From a virus, in the IMG/VR virus record IMGVR_UViG_3300028676_000029, positions 1 through 27,175 of that record: a stretch of 27,175 bases of DNA; one strand, given 5' to 3'. The translations under genes were made by a program, and so were the position numbers. The notes beneath the pieces are model-generated. The model ran no database searches. It saw only the letters and a list, made by a program, of their open reading frames with translations, and was not told the origin of the DNA. How positions within the stretch are numbered: position 1 is the first letter of the stretch; the number at the start of each line of letters is the position of its first letter. Positions 1-9,285 of this stretch are shown here, in pieces.

Positions 1-3000
1 CCTTTTTTAAAGTTATCATAGGTATGTTGCATTTGAGGAGTCCATTGTCCTGCCATATCTGCTACAGCACGTCTTGAACTTAATGACCTGTATGCTTGAG
101 CATCTGTTTCATTTACTGATTTAGTAACTGATTTATAAGTTTTACCATCTACTTTTATAGAATAAAAACTTTGAGGTTGTAAAGTTTTATTATTTTTAAT
201 ACTATTAAATTCATCTCTACTTATTGATACAACTTTACCATCAACTGTTTTAGTCCATAAATTAGCACCTCCAAATTGAGCCATAATATTAGCTTTATTT
301 AAAGGAGTAATAGTACCTGTAGGATTATTTTTACTTTTTATTTTAGACTCTAAAATAGTATCAATATGTTCTAAATTTCTTGATGCTATCTCATGGTCTT
401 TTAAATACATAGTTCTTTCAACAGTTCTACCATATTGAGATTTTGTATTTAATCTAATAGCAGGAGCATAGATTTGTTTATTTCTCTTTTGGAAATCTTC
501 TATACTCTTATAATAAGCCATATCTGTTGTAGTAAGCTGAATTATTTGAGAAGTAGCATGGAAACTATTCCAAAAGTAATTCTCTAAATCAGCTTTGGTA
601 GCACCTTGTATATCTCCTAATTCTTTACCTCTTACTAATCTTCTAGCATTAGGTGTTTCTAATATTTTTAATGTATTATCTTCTTTAGATTTAGTTTCAA
701 ATAATCCCATTTCATCCCATTCTTTTAATCTTTTATCAAAAGATTCATTTATAGAGGATTCAATAGTATCTCTCATTAATCTATTAATTTTTTCACCTGC
801 TAAAGGTTCTCCACTAGCAGCTAAATCTTTAATTTTATCAATAATATCATTTAATTTAGGAAAGAATTGAAATTTATTACCATTCTTATCAAAATTATCT
901 ATTTCTTTTACAGTACCATCCGCAATAAGAGGTTTTCTATTATTAACTAATGTAATTCTATCTAATTCTTGATTAGCAAGTTCTACAAATTGATTTAATA
1001 AATGTTCCTTATAACTACCAGTTGGAGTTAAATTACCATCAATATATTTTTTAAATTTAATAAACTCAGCTGATGGAGCATCTGCTAAAATAGGTACATG
1101 ATAATAAGCAGACTTATTAGTTGAGTCTGAAAAATACTCATTCATTAAAGCTAAAGTATAATCAGTCTCAGTTAAATCTGAGTAAGATACATTATCAAAG
1201 TGTAATAAAGATTTTCTTTGTAATAAATTTCTTGCATTAGTACCTTCATCTCCTAAATCAGCTAATTGTCTTAACCAATCTCCTCTAAATTGTTTCTTTT
1301 CTGCATCATAAAACCAATTATATTTAGCAAATTCAGTACCAATAAACTCTTTAAAGTCAGTCATATTACCATGACTAATTTGAAAGTTTTTGATAAGTTT
1401 ACCTATATAAGATGGAACTAAATGAGAGTAATGACTTTTACCATTCTCATTTACAGAACTTTCTATACTATCATCTGCTACATTGGCTAATTTCTCAGCT
1501 AATGAACCAATAGATTTAGATTGTGCTTTTAAATCAATTCTACTTTCATTACCTAATTCATCTTTTTCTCCAGATTTTACATTAGCAAATATACCTCTTA
1601 AAGTATCTAAGTAACCTTCAACTGAAGGAGTTAGTTTTAATTTAGCACTATCATCATGCATAGTATAAGTTAATGCCTGATTAAGAGTATCTGTATCTAT
1701 ATCAATACCAATAGATTTAGATAAATCTTGTATAGAACTAATATTTTTTTCTATCCAAGCTCCTAATATTTCATTATGTACTTCTGAGGTATCTTTAGCT
1801 AATAATTCTAATCCTTTATATTCTTTTAATAAATTATTAGTTTTTACTAAATTAGCATCAATATTTTCTTTATTAATTCTACCATCAGTATTATATATAG
1901 CATTACTGGTTAATCTAGTACCACTTTCATAGTTATCTCTAATCTCTGATAATAAGTGTCCTACACCTTGAGTAGCATTAATTTGCACTGTTTTATATCC
2001 AATATTACCAGCAGCATTAATAAAAGGTTTTTGAATCCATAATGGAACAAAATCTTTTCTAAAGTTACTATAAAATTGACTTTGTAAATCTAATTGTTCT
2101 TTAGAATGATTACCATCTATATCAGCTATAGTATCTATTATATCATAAACCCATGATTTTTTAGTAGCTAATTCTTCTAACATAGGCATTAAGTGTGTAT
2201 CTTTAGTCATACCACTTAATTTTCTCATTAAAGAATTAAAAGCATAATCAGCAGGAATATGTCTCTCAAATCCTAAATCATCTACTTCAGGTTCACCATC
2301 AAAACCATTCTTTACTATATTAGATAATACTCTTCTAACATTCTGACTTAATGATTCATTAGCTGATAAATGTCTAAAATTAATCATCCAGCCATCCTTA
2401 ACTTGTTCCTCTTTAAAAGATTGAGTATTAGATGGTTCAACTATTTCTCCTTGGTCAGAAGGGTCAGCACTTAAATTAGCTTTTGCTATTTTTAATGAAT
2501 TTACATCAAATTTTAATCCTTCAGTAATCTTTAAATAACTTGTAGAAAGCTCAGCTAATCCACTAAAATTATCTAATACTTTTTTAAACTCTGCTGCTCT
2601 CCTAGGGTCCAATCCTTCTATAGTTAAACTCTTCTCAAAAGAACTCTTTACAGCATTAAAAATGCCTTGAGGAGTCTCTTTATTAATTACTTCTTCTCTA
2701 CTTAAATCAGGATTAACTCTCTGTAAATTATCTACTACTCTTGTAAACATATTAGATACAAGTACAGACCTATCAATTTTAGTTTGAGGGTCATATACTT
2801 TATGTACTTTATCTATAGCAGAAACTTCTTCTATATTATGCACAAAAGTACTACTGATGTAATCACCAGTAGTACTCTTAATATGATTAATTAATTCTTC
2901 TTTAGAAGGTAATCTATATTCTCCTTTGTCAATTGCTTCTTGTTCATTATTAGCACTTATCCAAGAATTAAGCTTAGCTCCTATAAAAGGGAGCTTATAG

Positions 3001-3068
3001 CCTAATTCATTTGATACATCTGTTGCTAATTCAAGATTCTTACCTGTTAAAGTTATACAACTTGCCAT
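1..3068 (-). CDS. Giant virion protein, probable phage virion RNA polymerase (N-terminal 1022 codons, open at left edge)
   Basis: An open frame starts with ATG at 3068, six bases after the TAA of the 2065-aa gene, and runs without a stop to the window edge, so the C-terminal part is missing. The N-terminus reads MASCITLTGKN. Around residues 835-880 is the stretch QLTTTDMAYYKSIEDFQKR followed by APAIRLNT, which I recognise from the giant proteins of crAss-like phages that carry the virion RNA polymerase; farther on is a TDAQAYRSL motif. In that family one very long polypeptide carries two polymerase barrel domains and a catalytic DFDxD motif, is packed in the virion and transcribes early genes after ejection. 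The DFDxD motif is not in the visible part and would lie beyond the left edge. It is the last visible gene of the cargo operon. The assignment to polymerase, rather than to another giant cargo protein, is inference from partial motifs and position. Confidence 0.62.
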   Translation of the reverse strand, partial: MASCITLTGKNLELATDVSNELGYKLPFIGAKLNSWISANNEQEAIDKGEYRLPSKEELINHIKSTTGDYISSTFVHNIEEVSAIDKVHKVYDPQTKIDRSVLVSNMFTRVVDNLQRVNPDLSREEVINKETPQGIFNAVKSSFEKSLTIEGLDPRRAAEFKKVLDNFSGLAELSTSYLKITEGLKFDVNSLKIAKANLSADPSDQGEIVEPSNTQSFKEEQVKDGWMINFRHLSANESLSQNVRRVLSNIVKNGFDGEPEVDDLGFERHIPADYAFNSLMRKLSGMTKDTHLMPMLEELATKKSWVYDIIDTIADIDGNHSKEQLDLQSQFYSNFRKDFVPLWIQKPFINAAGNIGYKTVQINATQGVGHLLSEIRDNYESGTRLTSNAIYNTDGRINKENIDANLVKTNNLLKEYKGLELLAKDTSEVHNEILGAWIEKNISSIQDLSKSIGIDIDTDTLNQALTYTMHDDSAKLKLTPSVEGYLDTLRGIFANVKSGEKDELGNESRIDLKAQSKSIGSLAEKLANVADDSIESSVNENGKSHYSHLVPSYIGKLIKNFQISHGNMTDFKEFIGTEFAKYNWFYDAEKKQFRGDWLRQLADLGDEGTNARNLLQRKSLLHFDNVSYSDLTETDYTLALMNEYFSDSTNKSAYYHVPILADAPSAEFIKFKKYIDGNLTPTGSYKEHLLNQFVELANQELDRITLVNNRKPLIADGTVKEIDNFDKNGNKFQFFPKLNDIIDKIKDLAASGEPLAGEKINRLMRDTIESSINESFDKRLKEWDEMGLFETKSKEDNTLKILETPNARRLVRGKELGDIQGATKADLENYFWNSFHATSQIIQLTTTDMAYYKSIEDFQKRNKQIYAPAIRLNTKSQYGRTVERTMYLKDHEIASRNLEHIDTILESKIKSKNNPTGTITPLNKANIMAQFGGANLWTKTVDGKVVSISRDEFNSIKNNKTLQPQSFYSIKVDGKTYKSVTKSVNETDAQAYRSLSSRRAVADMAGQWTPQMQHTYDNFKK

Positions 3069-3074
3069 ATATTA

Positions 3075-6000
3075 TTAAATTGATATACATTTTAATTCAT
3101 TAATTTTTTCATCCTTATTCAAATTATTCCAAACTTCTAAATCTATACCTTTTTTACTAAGTAAGTCTCTAGTATTTGAATCAAGATTAGCAAAGGTATG
3201 CAAATTATCTGAGTTATCCAAGCTTTTAACTGATTTATTTTTAAATTCACTAGTTATTTCCTTATCTGCATACTTACCTTTATTAATATCCCAAAAGAAT
3301 TTATCTAATAAGGCAGTATTAGTTTTGGATAATCCTAATGTAGTTTTAAAGAAATCAATAATTCTTCTACCTAATGATTTATCAGCTACCTCAGTTAATG
3401 TATAATTTTTATAAGCATTAGCCATATTTTCTTCTAATTTAGACTCAGATAATCTTCCCCATTTACCTCTAGCTTCTGCAAATAATGCAGCTTTTTCAGA
3501 TGATGAAGTAAATTTATCCATAACTAAATGGAATGCTTCATGATATACAGTTCCTTTAGAAGCTATATCAGATATAACCATAAGTCCATCTTTATATATA
3601 CCCCAAGCAGCAGCACCACCTTTATTTACTTCTATTAAACCTTTATGAATCTTAAGTAAATCACCTCTTACAATATTTGGTAATATTTTATTAAGATGCT
3701 CTATTTCTTTAGGTTGGTCCCATACTTGCCATGATTTAGTATCTACTTCACTTGCTTTAGGTCTCCTAGGTTTTTTATTCATAGAACTTAATAAATCATC
3801 TCCTAATATTCCTTGTGTAGGATTAAAAGGTTTTGATGTATCAGGTTTAACTTCTATAGGTTTAACTTGATTTAGAGTAGTTTCATTAGATTTAGGAATA
3901 ATAGAACTACTAATAATAGTTTCTTCTTTAGCTCTCTCAGCTAATGCAGATTTGTTTTTATCAATAGTTTCTCTTAATAACTCAATAGAATCAGCTTTAC
4001 CTGCTGTCTTACCATTAGCATCTATAATTCCCATAAATACTTCTTTGCCACTATAGAAATCTTTTACTACATGCATAGGAATAGAATCTCCTTCTGACAT
4101 AAAAGTACCAAGAGGTCTTACATAATCTTTAACTACTTTATTATCTGAGTTTAAATAGTAACCAGTTTCATCTTTATTAGTATCTAAGTCCTCAAATTTA
4201 GCATGATATTCCTTATAAGTAGTTTTATCAATATCTGCTTTTATTGAGTTATTTGTAATAGCACTAGAAGTAACAAGAGGAGTACTTTGTTTTGTAACCT
4301 CTGATAATACATCTTTCTTACCAAAAGATTTCTTTACAGCTTCTTCTTCATGTCCAATAACATATCTATCAACTATTCCATCTCTATATTTTAATATTCT
4401 ACCACTAGGAGTAAGATAATAATCTGCTTCTTTAGCTTTACTATCCCAAGACATAGTAACTTTTTTGTCTCCAATATTTTTACCATATTGTCCTGAGTTT
4501 AACTCAGTTATCCAAGCAATATCTTTAATAATTTGAGATTTAGATTCAGTTAATTGATTAACAGGTACACCTTTATCATTAAGAATATCTCCTTTAGAAG
4601 TTACAGTATATTTACCACCGTAATTAACTTCAGTTCCTTTAGATTCAGTTACTGAAGTAGCAGGAGTAATTAACTTAGGTACTTCAACTTTTTCAGTCTT
4701 TAATATTTCACCTACTTTATCCTTACCCTTCATTTCAAATCCTGCACCAACTACACCTAGTTTATCTATATTACTACTTAAAATATTATCATTTATAAGC
4801 TTATCATTATATTCTCCTCTATTAATAGCATCTTTATCAATTTGTAAATAAGTACCATCTTTTTGTATAGCATTTAATACATCATTAACTACTTCATTAA
4901 TAGGTCTATCACCAGTTTCACCTTCTTTAATATCTGTATTTAATACTGGTCCATTACTACTAAAATCACTAGCTAATTCAGGAACTTTCTCAGGGTCTCT
5001 TGTAAGTATTTTAGTTTGAGGACCTGCATCAGCAGTATCTTTTCTAACTGTAATAGAACCATCTCCATCCTCATTATAATTTATATGGAAATCTCCTAAA
5101 TATAATTCATTATTAAGAGTATTAAAATGTCTTGTAAACTCTTCAGGGTCAGTAGCACTACACATATCTGTAGCAATTTTTATAATACTTTTGTATCTCT
5201 GGGTATTCTGAATAGTAGGGTCATTTAAATTAAACTCAGTAGAATTAAATCTCTTAGTTTTAACTAAAGTAGGATAGTATTTACCATCTGCACCTTCAAC
5301 TAATAAATAAAGTCTACCATCATTATTACCACCTCTTATATCTAATCCTTTGATATCAGCAGTATTAACTCCAGTTTTATTAGTAATTAATTGTCCTTTT
5401 TGCATAATACCAAAAATAACTTTTTTACTAACAGTATCTCCATCTTTAATACCAGGAATAGTACCTAAAAATCTTTCAATATCTCCACTTTTTCTAAAAG
5501 GAATTCTACCTGAGAATACTTTAGATACATCATTAGTTTCTTTAGATATAAATTTAGTATCATCTTTATTTTCTCTAGCATCAAACTCATTTCTAACTCT
5601 CTGAGCAAATTCACTCATACCTGCAAATTGAGACATTCTATTAGCTGACCTATCAATAGCTCCTAATACTACTCCATTTTGAGTAATAAAGACAGTTCCT
5701 ACATTATTAGTATCTAACTTTTCCCAAGCAGGGTCAATCATAAATTCAACTTTACTACCTGCTTTAAGTTGTCCCTTATTAACATAATCAAATCCACCAT
5801 TATCTTTTACATAATTATATATAGTATGATAAGCAGATTTATTTTCTAAGTCTCCTATATAAGCAATTTCTCCACTATTTTTAAACCTATCTAAATCAAT
5901 TTCATGAATCACTTGAATCCAATCTCTACTACCAGTATTAGTATTGGCAGGAGTATTAGAGGGTTCCATAATTGTATTTATATCTCTGTTACCATCTAAT

Positions 6001-9000
6001 AAGTCTTTAGTTGTAACATTTCCTCCTACTAGAGTAGGTTTATCAGGTCTATTAGGAATATTTTCTTCAGGTACTTCAGGAGTATTTGCCGCAACTGATT
6101 CAGAATTAGCAAAATCTTTAATTTTATCTTCTACTTTAGTACTTTTTAATACTGAATTAATAGCTGCTCCAATAGCATTCTGAGCTTTCTGCATATCTTG
6201 AGGGTCAGTAGTTTCACCTGTATTAGGATTAACCCATAGATTATCTTCACTTATATTACTATAAGTATTTTTATCTAATAAGGTTTTTAAATCCTCAATA
6301 TTATCTGACTTAGCTTTTAATATTCTTCTAGCTAAACTTCTTTGCTCAGGTGTTATATTTGTAACATTATCAATAGCAGGATATAAATCATTTAATCCTT
6401 TAGATACTTTTTTATATTCAGCAGCTATAGGGTTATTATTAGCAACTGCTTCATCAATAACCTTACGTTTTAACTCAGGAGATTCTGCACTATTAACAGT
6501 GTCTTTGAAATCTTTATAAGTCTTTGCAGTATTTACTTTAGTAGATATATCTGCTACTTTTTTATCCTCAGTTTCTTTTACAACAGCTTCTTTAGTATCA
6601 TTAAGCATAGCTCTCAAAGCATCAGGATTTCTTGTATATCCATCATACTTATCAATAAATTCATTTCTAGCTTTAGCTAATCTACCCATATCTTCCATCT
6701 TATCAGCTAAATTACCATATTTAACAGAAGTTTCTTTATTACTTCTAATAGCTTCAGTTAATCTATCTAACTTACCTTTAACAGAATTAATACCTCTTTT
6801 ATTAGCAGAAGCAGCTTTAGTATCTAATACACTTTGTTGTGTATCAGCTTCTTTCTGTATAGATTCTGCATTATTTGCATAGATAGTTGAATGTAATTTA
6901 GCTACATCTCCTATATTAAAATGTTGCAATGCTGATAACATTAATACTGGTGGCATATCTAATACATCAGTAATAGGATGTTCTACATTATCTTCATCTT
7001 TATAAGTCTTATCTCTAAATGTTTGCAGTAAATCAGAAGATTTATCTTTAACTTCTTTATACATATCTTGGAATCTTGATTCCCAGTTATCTATTTTAGT
7101 AAGCATCCAAGTCATTTCTTCTAGCTCATCATCTTTTAATTGTCCACCTGTTTTAGTTTTTAAAGCATCTGATACTTTTCTATAGTTATCTATAGTAGCT
7201 TTAGTATCTTCTCCTTGTTTCTTTACTTGGTCAATAACTTCTTTATCAGTCATATTATCAAATACAGACTTACCAGTTTCTTTATTAATAGATAATTCTC
7301 TTACTTGTTTAACATCTTCAGGTTTAAGTATAGAAGCTTTATCTACATTATCATATAAATCTTGTATTCTACCTGCTTTATCAAATAAAACAGCATCACT
7401 TACTAACTGAGAATGCTCAAAGTTTTTATAAGCAAATTCATCACCTTTTTGTGCTGCATCTGACTTAGCTTCTTCTAAGTGATTATGTCTAATAAGTCCT
7501 TGATATCTATTAATAAATTCAGGGTCTTGAACTCTTGAGTTTAATTTATCCACTAACTCATTAACTTCAGGTACAAGAGTTTTATGTTCTCTCATTTCAT
7601 CCCATATACCACCATTCATAGTAATACTTTTACCTACAGAACCATCAGCTTTAACTTTATCTTTAAAACCAGGAATTCCTACAACACCTGCAAAAGCACC
7701 TATAATAAATTGTTCCCATTTAGAAGGATTACCATATACATCTTTAGCTCCTTGAACAAGATTACTTGCTATAGAAGTTATATATTGGTCAGTTGATTCA
7801 GTACTTTTGTTATCTATTTTACCTGATAAAAAGTTATCTAATTCATCTCCAAATTTATTACCTACTCCAGTAGCTACAGCATTCATCATCATTAATTGAT
7901 TACCTGCTACTAAAGGATTAGCTGCCATCTTAGCATATTGTTGTAATTTGCTAGGTAATTTAGCAGCATAACTTTCTCCTTCTTCTCCTATAGTTTTTTC
8001 TATAAAAGGAGCTAATTTTCTAGCATTTTTATATCCACCTGCATAAGCTTTACCAAATTGAAATATCTCAGCTCCAGTTAATAATGGTAAGTTAATAGCA
8101 AAATCAACATTACTCATTTTAATTCTATCATCAGTAGCTTTCTGTAGATTAGAATTATATCTATCACTAACTTGTTTATCTAATACACTTTGACCTTGTT
8201 GATTAAGAACTTTAGCATAAGGATTAGTAGGGTCACCTGTCTCAGCAATTGTATAATACTCAGGGTCTTGAAGTAAAGTACCTTGTATTTTATCACTAAA
8301 TACTTCTCTATCTTGTCCTATCTTAGCTTGTTGAGTGTTAAACCAATCTTGTGAATCAGTTATAGCAGATTGTCTAGCCCAACCCAATGAACCAGCTAAA
8401 CCACCTGCTAATTTAATAACAGGTTCTGCATTTTTAAGAGTCTTAGCAGCTGCAAATAATTGTTTATTAAGAGCTATACCATCTAATACTGCATCTCCTG
8501 ATTTATAAGCACCAATTACATCTTCATATGTTTTACCTACAGCAGCAGCTCCTTCAAATGCCATCCTAGCATCATTAAGTCCCATTAAACTAGCAGTTAA
8601 ACCACCAGTAATTTCACCTGCAAGTCCTGCACCAACCATAAAACCTAAGTTTTTAAGTTGCCCACCTAAAAAGTTAGCAGTAAATATGTTATTATACCAT
8701 TGACCATTAGCTTCATTTTGTTTCTCAACATCTGTTTGATAGTTAGGTAAAGCTTCTTCAGACCATTTATTAATATCTTGCATAGCAACACTAAATGGAT
8801 TCTCTACAAAGCTATTCATAGTACCTTCCTTAGCCATATTACCAAGTCCTACAATAGTACCTATTAAACCATCAGCTAATGTAGTACCTGCAAGTACAGT
8901 ACCTTTTAAGATACCTGCACCTACTTTATCATACCAAGGTTGTTCTAATGCTCTTGTATTACCTAAATCTTCTCTTTCTGATTCATTTTTAACAGCAGAA

Positions 9001-9272
9001 TCATATTCAGATTCACCAAATCCATTACCTCCTACATAATCTGTAGGATTAGCAGATTCATCAGTTAAAGCTTCTCTAGGATTGTACTTAAGTTTATTAA
9101 AAAATTGATTAGCTTTTTGGTCTAAAGCATCATACTCAGGATTACCAGTTGGTGCTGGAACATCCTGAGTTACTACATTTTTATATTTACTTTTAGTTTT
9201 GTTAACTCCTTGTAATCCATCAATACTTTCAGATTCTTCTCCTGTATCAGTATTTACATATTGTTTTGCCAT
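3075..9272 (-). CDS. 2065-aa virion cargo (ejection) protein with C-terminal zincin-type metalloprotease motif
   Basis: This is a giant protein of the crAss-like cargo class. The N-terminal quarter contains several Gly/Ala-rich hydrophobic stretches (about residues 117-146, again near 205-235, and a short one near 525) that could contact membrane. The middle is a long, charged, helical region (about 620-1000) rich in Lys, Asp and Glu. Near the C-terminus is VYHEAFHLVMD, with HEAFH at residues 1911-1915 followed by a Glu pair at about 1947-1948 (LEENMA), the arrangement of a gluzincin-type Zn protease (HExxH plus a downstream Glu). Giant proteins next to the polymerase in crAss-like phages are reported to carry such domains, so it may cut co-packaged proteins or act during entry. 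The start lies 13 bases after the 607-aa gene and the TAA is six bases before the next ATG, so translation is probably coupled. The protease call rests on motif only. Confidence 0.75.
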   Translation of the reverse strand: MAKQYVNTDTGEESESIDGLQGVNKTKSKYKNVVTQDVPAPTGNPEYDALDQKANQFFNKLKYNPREALTDESANPTDYVGGNGFGESEYDSAVKNESEREDLGNTRALEQPWYDKVGAGILKGTVLAGTTLADGLIGTIVGLGNMAKEGTMNSFVENPFSVAMQDINKWSEEALPNYQTDVEKQNEANGQWYNNIFTANFLGGQLKNLGFMVGAGLAGEITGGLTASLMGLNDARMAFEGAAAVGKTYEDVIGAYKSGDAVLDGIALNKQLFAAAKTLKNAEPVIKLAGGLAGSLGWARQSAITDSQDWFNTQQAKIGQDREVFSDKIQGTLLQDPEYYTIAETGDPTNPYAKVLNQQGQSVLDKQVSDRYNSNLQKATDDRIKMSNVDFAINLPLLTGAEIFQFGKAYAGGYKNARKLAPFIEKTIGEEGESYAAKLPSKLQQYAKMAANPLVAGNQLMMMNAVATGVGNKFGDELDNFLSGKIDNKSTESTDQYITSIASNLVQGAKDVYGNPSKWEQFIIGAFAGVVGIPGFKDKVKADGSVGKSITMNGGIWDEMREHKTLVPEVNELVDKLNSRVQDPEFINRYQGLIRHNHLEEAKSDAAQKGDEFAYKNFEHSQLVSDAVLFDKAGRIQDLYDNVDKASILKPEDVKQVRELSINKETGKSVFDNMTDKEVIDQVKKQGEDTKATIDNYRKVSDALKTKTGGQLKDDELEEMTWMLTKIDNWESRFQDMYKEVKDKSSDLLQTFRDKTYKDEDNVEHPITDVLDMPPVLMLSALQHFNIGDVAKLHSTIYANNAESIQKEADTQQSVLDTKAASANKRGINSVKGKLDRLTEAIRSNKETSVKYGNLADKMEDMGRLAKARNEFIDKYDGYTRNPDALRAMLNDTKEAVVKETEDKKVADISTKVNTAKTYKDFKDTVNSAESPELKRKVIDEAVANNNPIAAEYKKVSKGLNDLYPAIDNVTNITPEQRSLARRILKAKSDNIEDLKTLLDKNTYSNISEDNLWVNPNTGETTDPQDMQKAQNAIGAAINSVLKSTKVEDKIKDFANSESVAANTPEVPEENIPNRPDKPTLVGGNVTTKDLLDGNRDINTIMEPSNTPANTNTGSRDWIQVIHEIDLDRFKNSGEIAYIGDLENKSAYHTIYNYVKDNGGFDYVNKGQLKAGSKVEFMIDPAWEKLDTNNVGTVFITQNGVVLGAIDRSANRMSQFAGMSEFAQRVRNEFDARENKDDTKFISKETNDVSKVFSGRIPFRKSGDIERFLGTIPGIKDGDTVSKKVIFGIMQKGQLITNKTGVNTADIKGLDIRGGNNDGRLYLLVEGADGKYYPTLVKTKRFNSTEFNLNDPTIQNTQRYKSIIKIATDMCSATDPEEFTRHFNTLNNELYLGDFHINYNEDGDGSITVRKDTADAGPQTKILTRDPEKVPELASDFSSNGPVLNTDIKEGETGDRPINEVVNDVLNAIQKDGTYLQIDKDAINRGEYNDKLINDNILSSNIDKLGVVGAGFEMKGKDKVGEILKTEKVEVPKLITPATSVTESKGTEVNYGGKYTVTSKGDILNDKGVPVNQLTESKSQIIKDIAWITELNSGQYGKNIGDKKVTMSWDSKAKEADYYLTPSGRILKYRDGIVDRYVIGHEEEAVKKSFGKKDVLSEVTKQSTPLVTSSAITNNSIKADIDKTTYKEYHAKFEDLDTNKDETGYYLNSDNKVVKDYVRPLGTFMSEGDSIPMHVVKDFYSGKEVFMGIIDANGKTAGKADSIELLRETIDKNKSALAERAKEETIISSSIIPKSNETTLNQVKPIEVKPDTSKPFNPTQGILGDDLLSSMNKKPRRPKASEVDTKSWQVWDQPKEIEHLNKILPNIVRGDLLKIHKGLIEVNKGGAAAWGIYKDGLMVISDIASKGTVYHEAFHLVMDKFTSSSEKAALFAEARGKWGRLSESKLEENMANAYKNYTLTEVADKSLGRRIIDFFKTTLGLSKTNTALLDKFFWDINKGKYADKEITSEFKNKSVKSLDNSDNLHTFANLDSNTRDLLSKKGIDLEVWNNLNKDEKINELKCISI

Positions 9273-9285
9273 AATTTTTATTTTA

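Noticed and set aside
595-870. Plus-strand open frame of 91 codons, and others at 5350-5604, 5944-6183, 7584-7796, 24701-24961 and 25631-25915
   Set aside because: They lie wholly or mainly within well-supported minus-strand genes, have compositions typical of the complement of A-rich coding sequence (Leu/Ser/Ile-rich), and show no family motifs.
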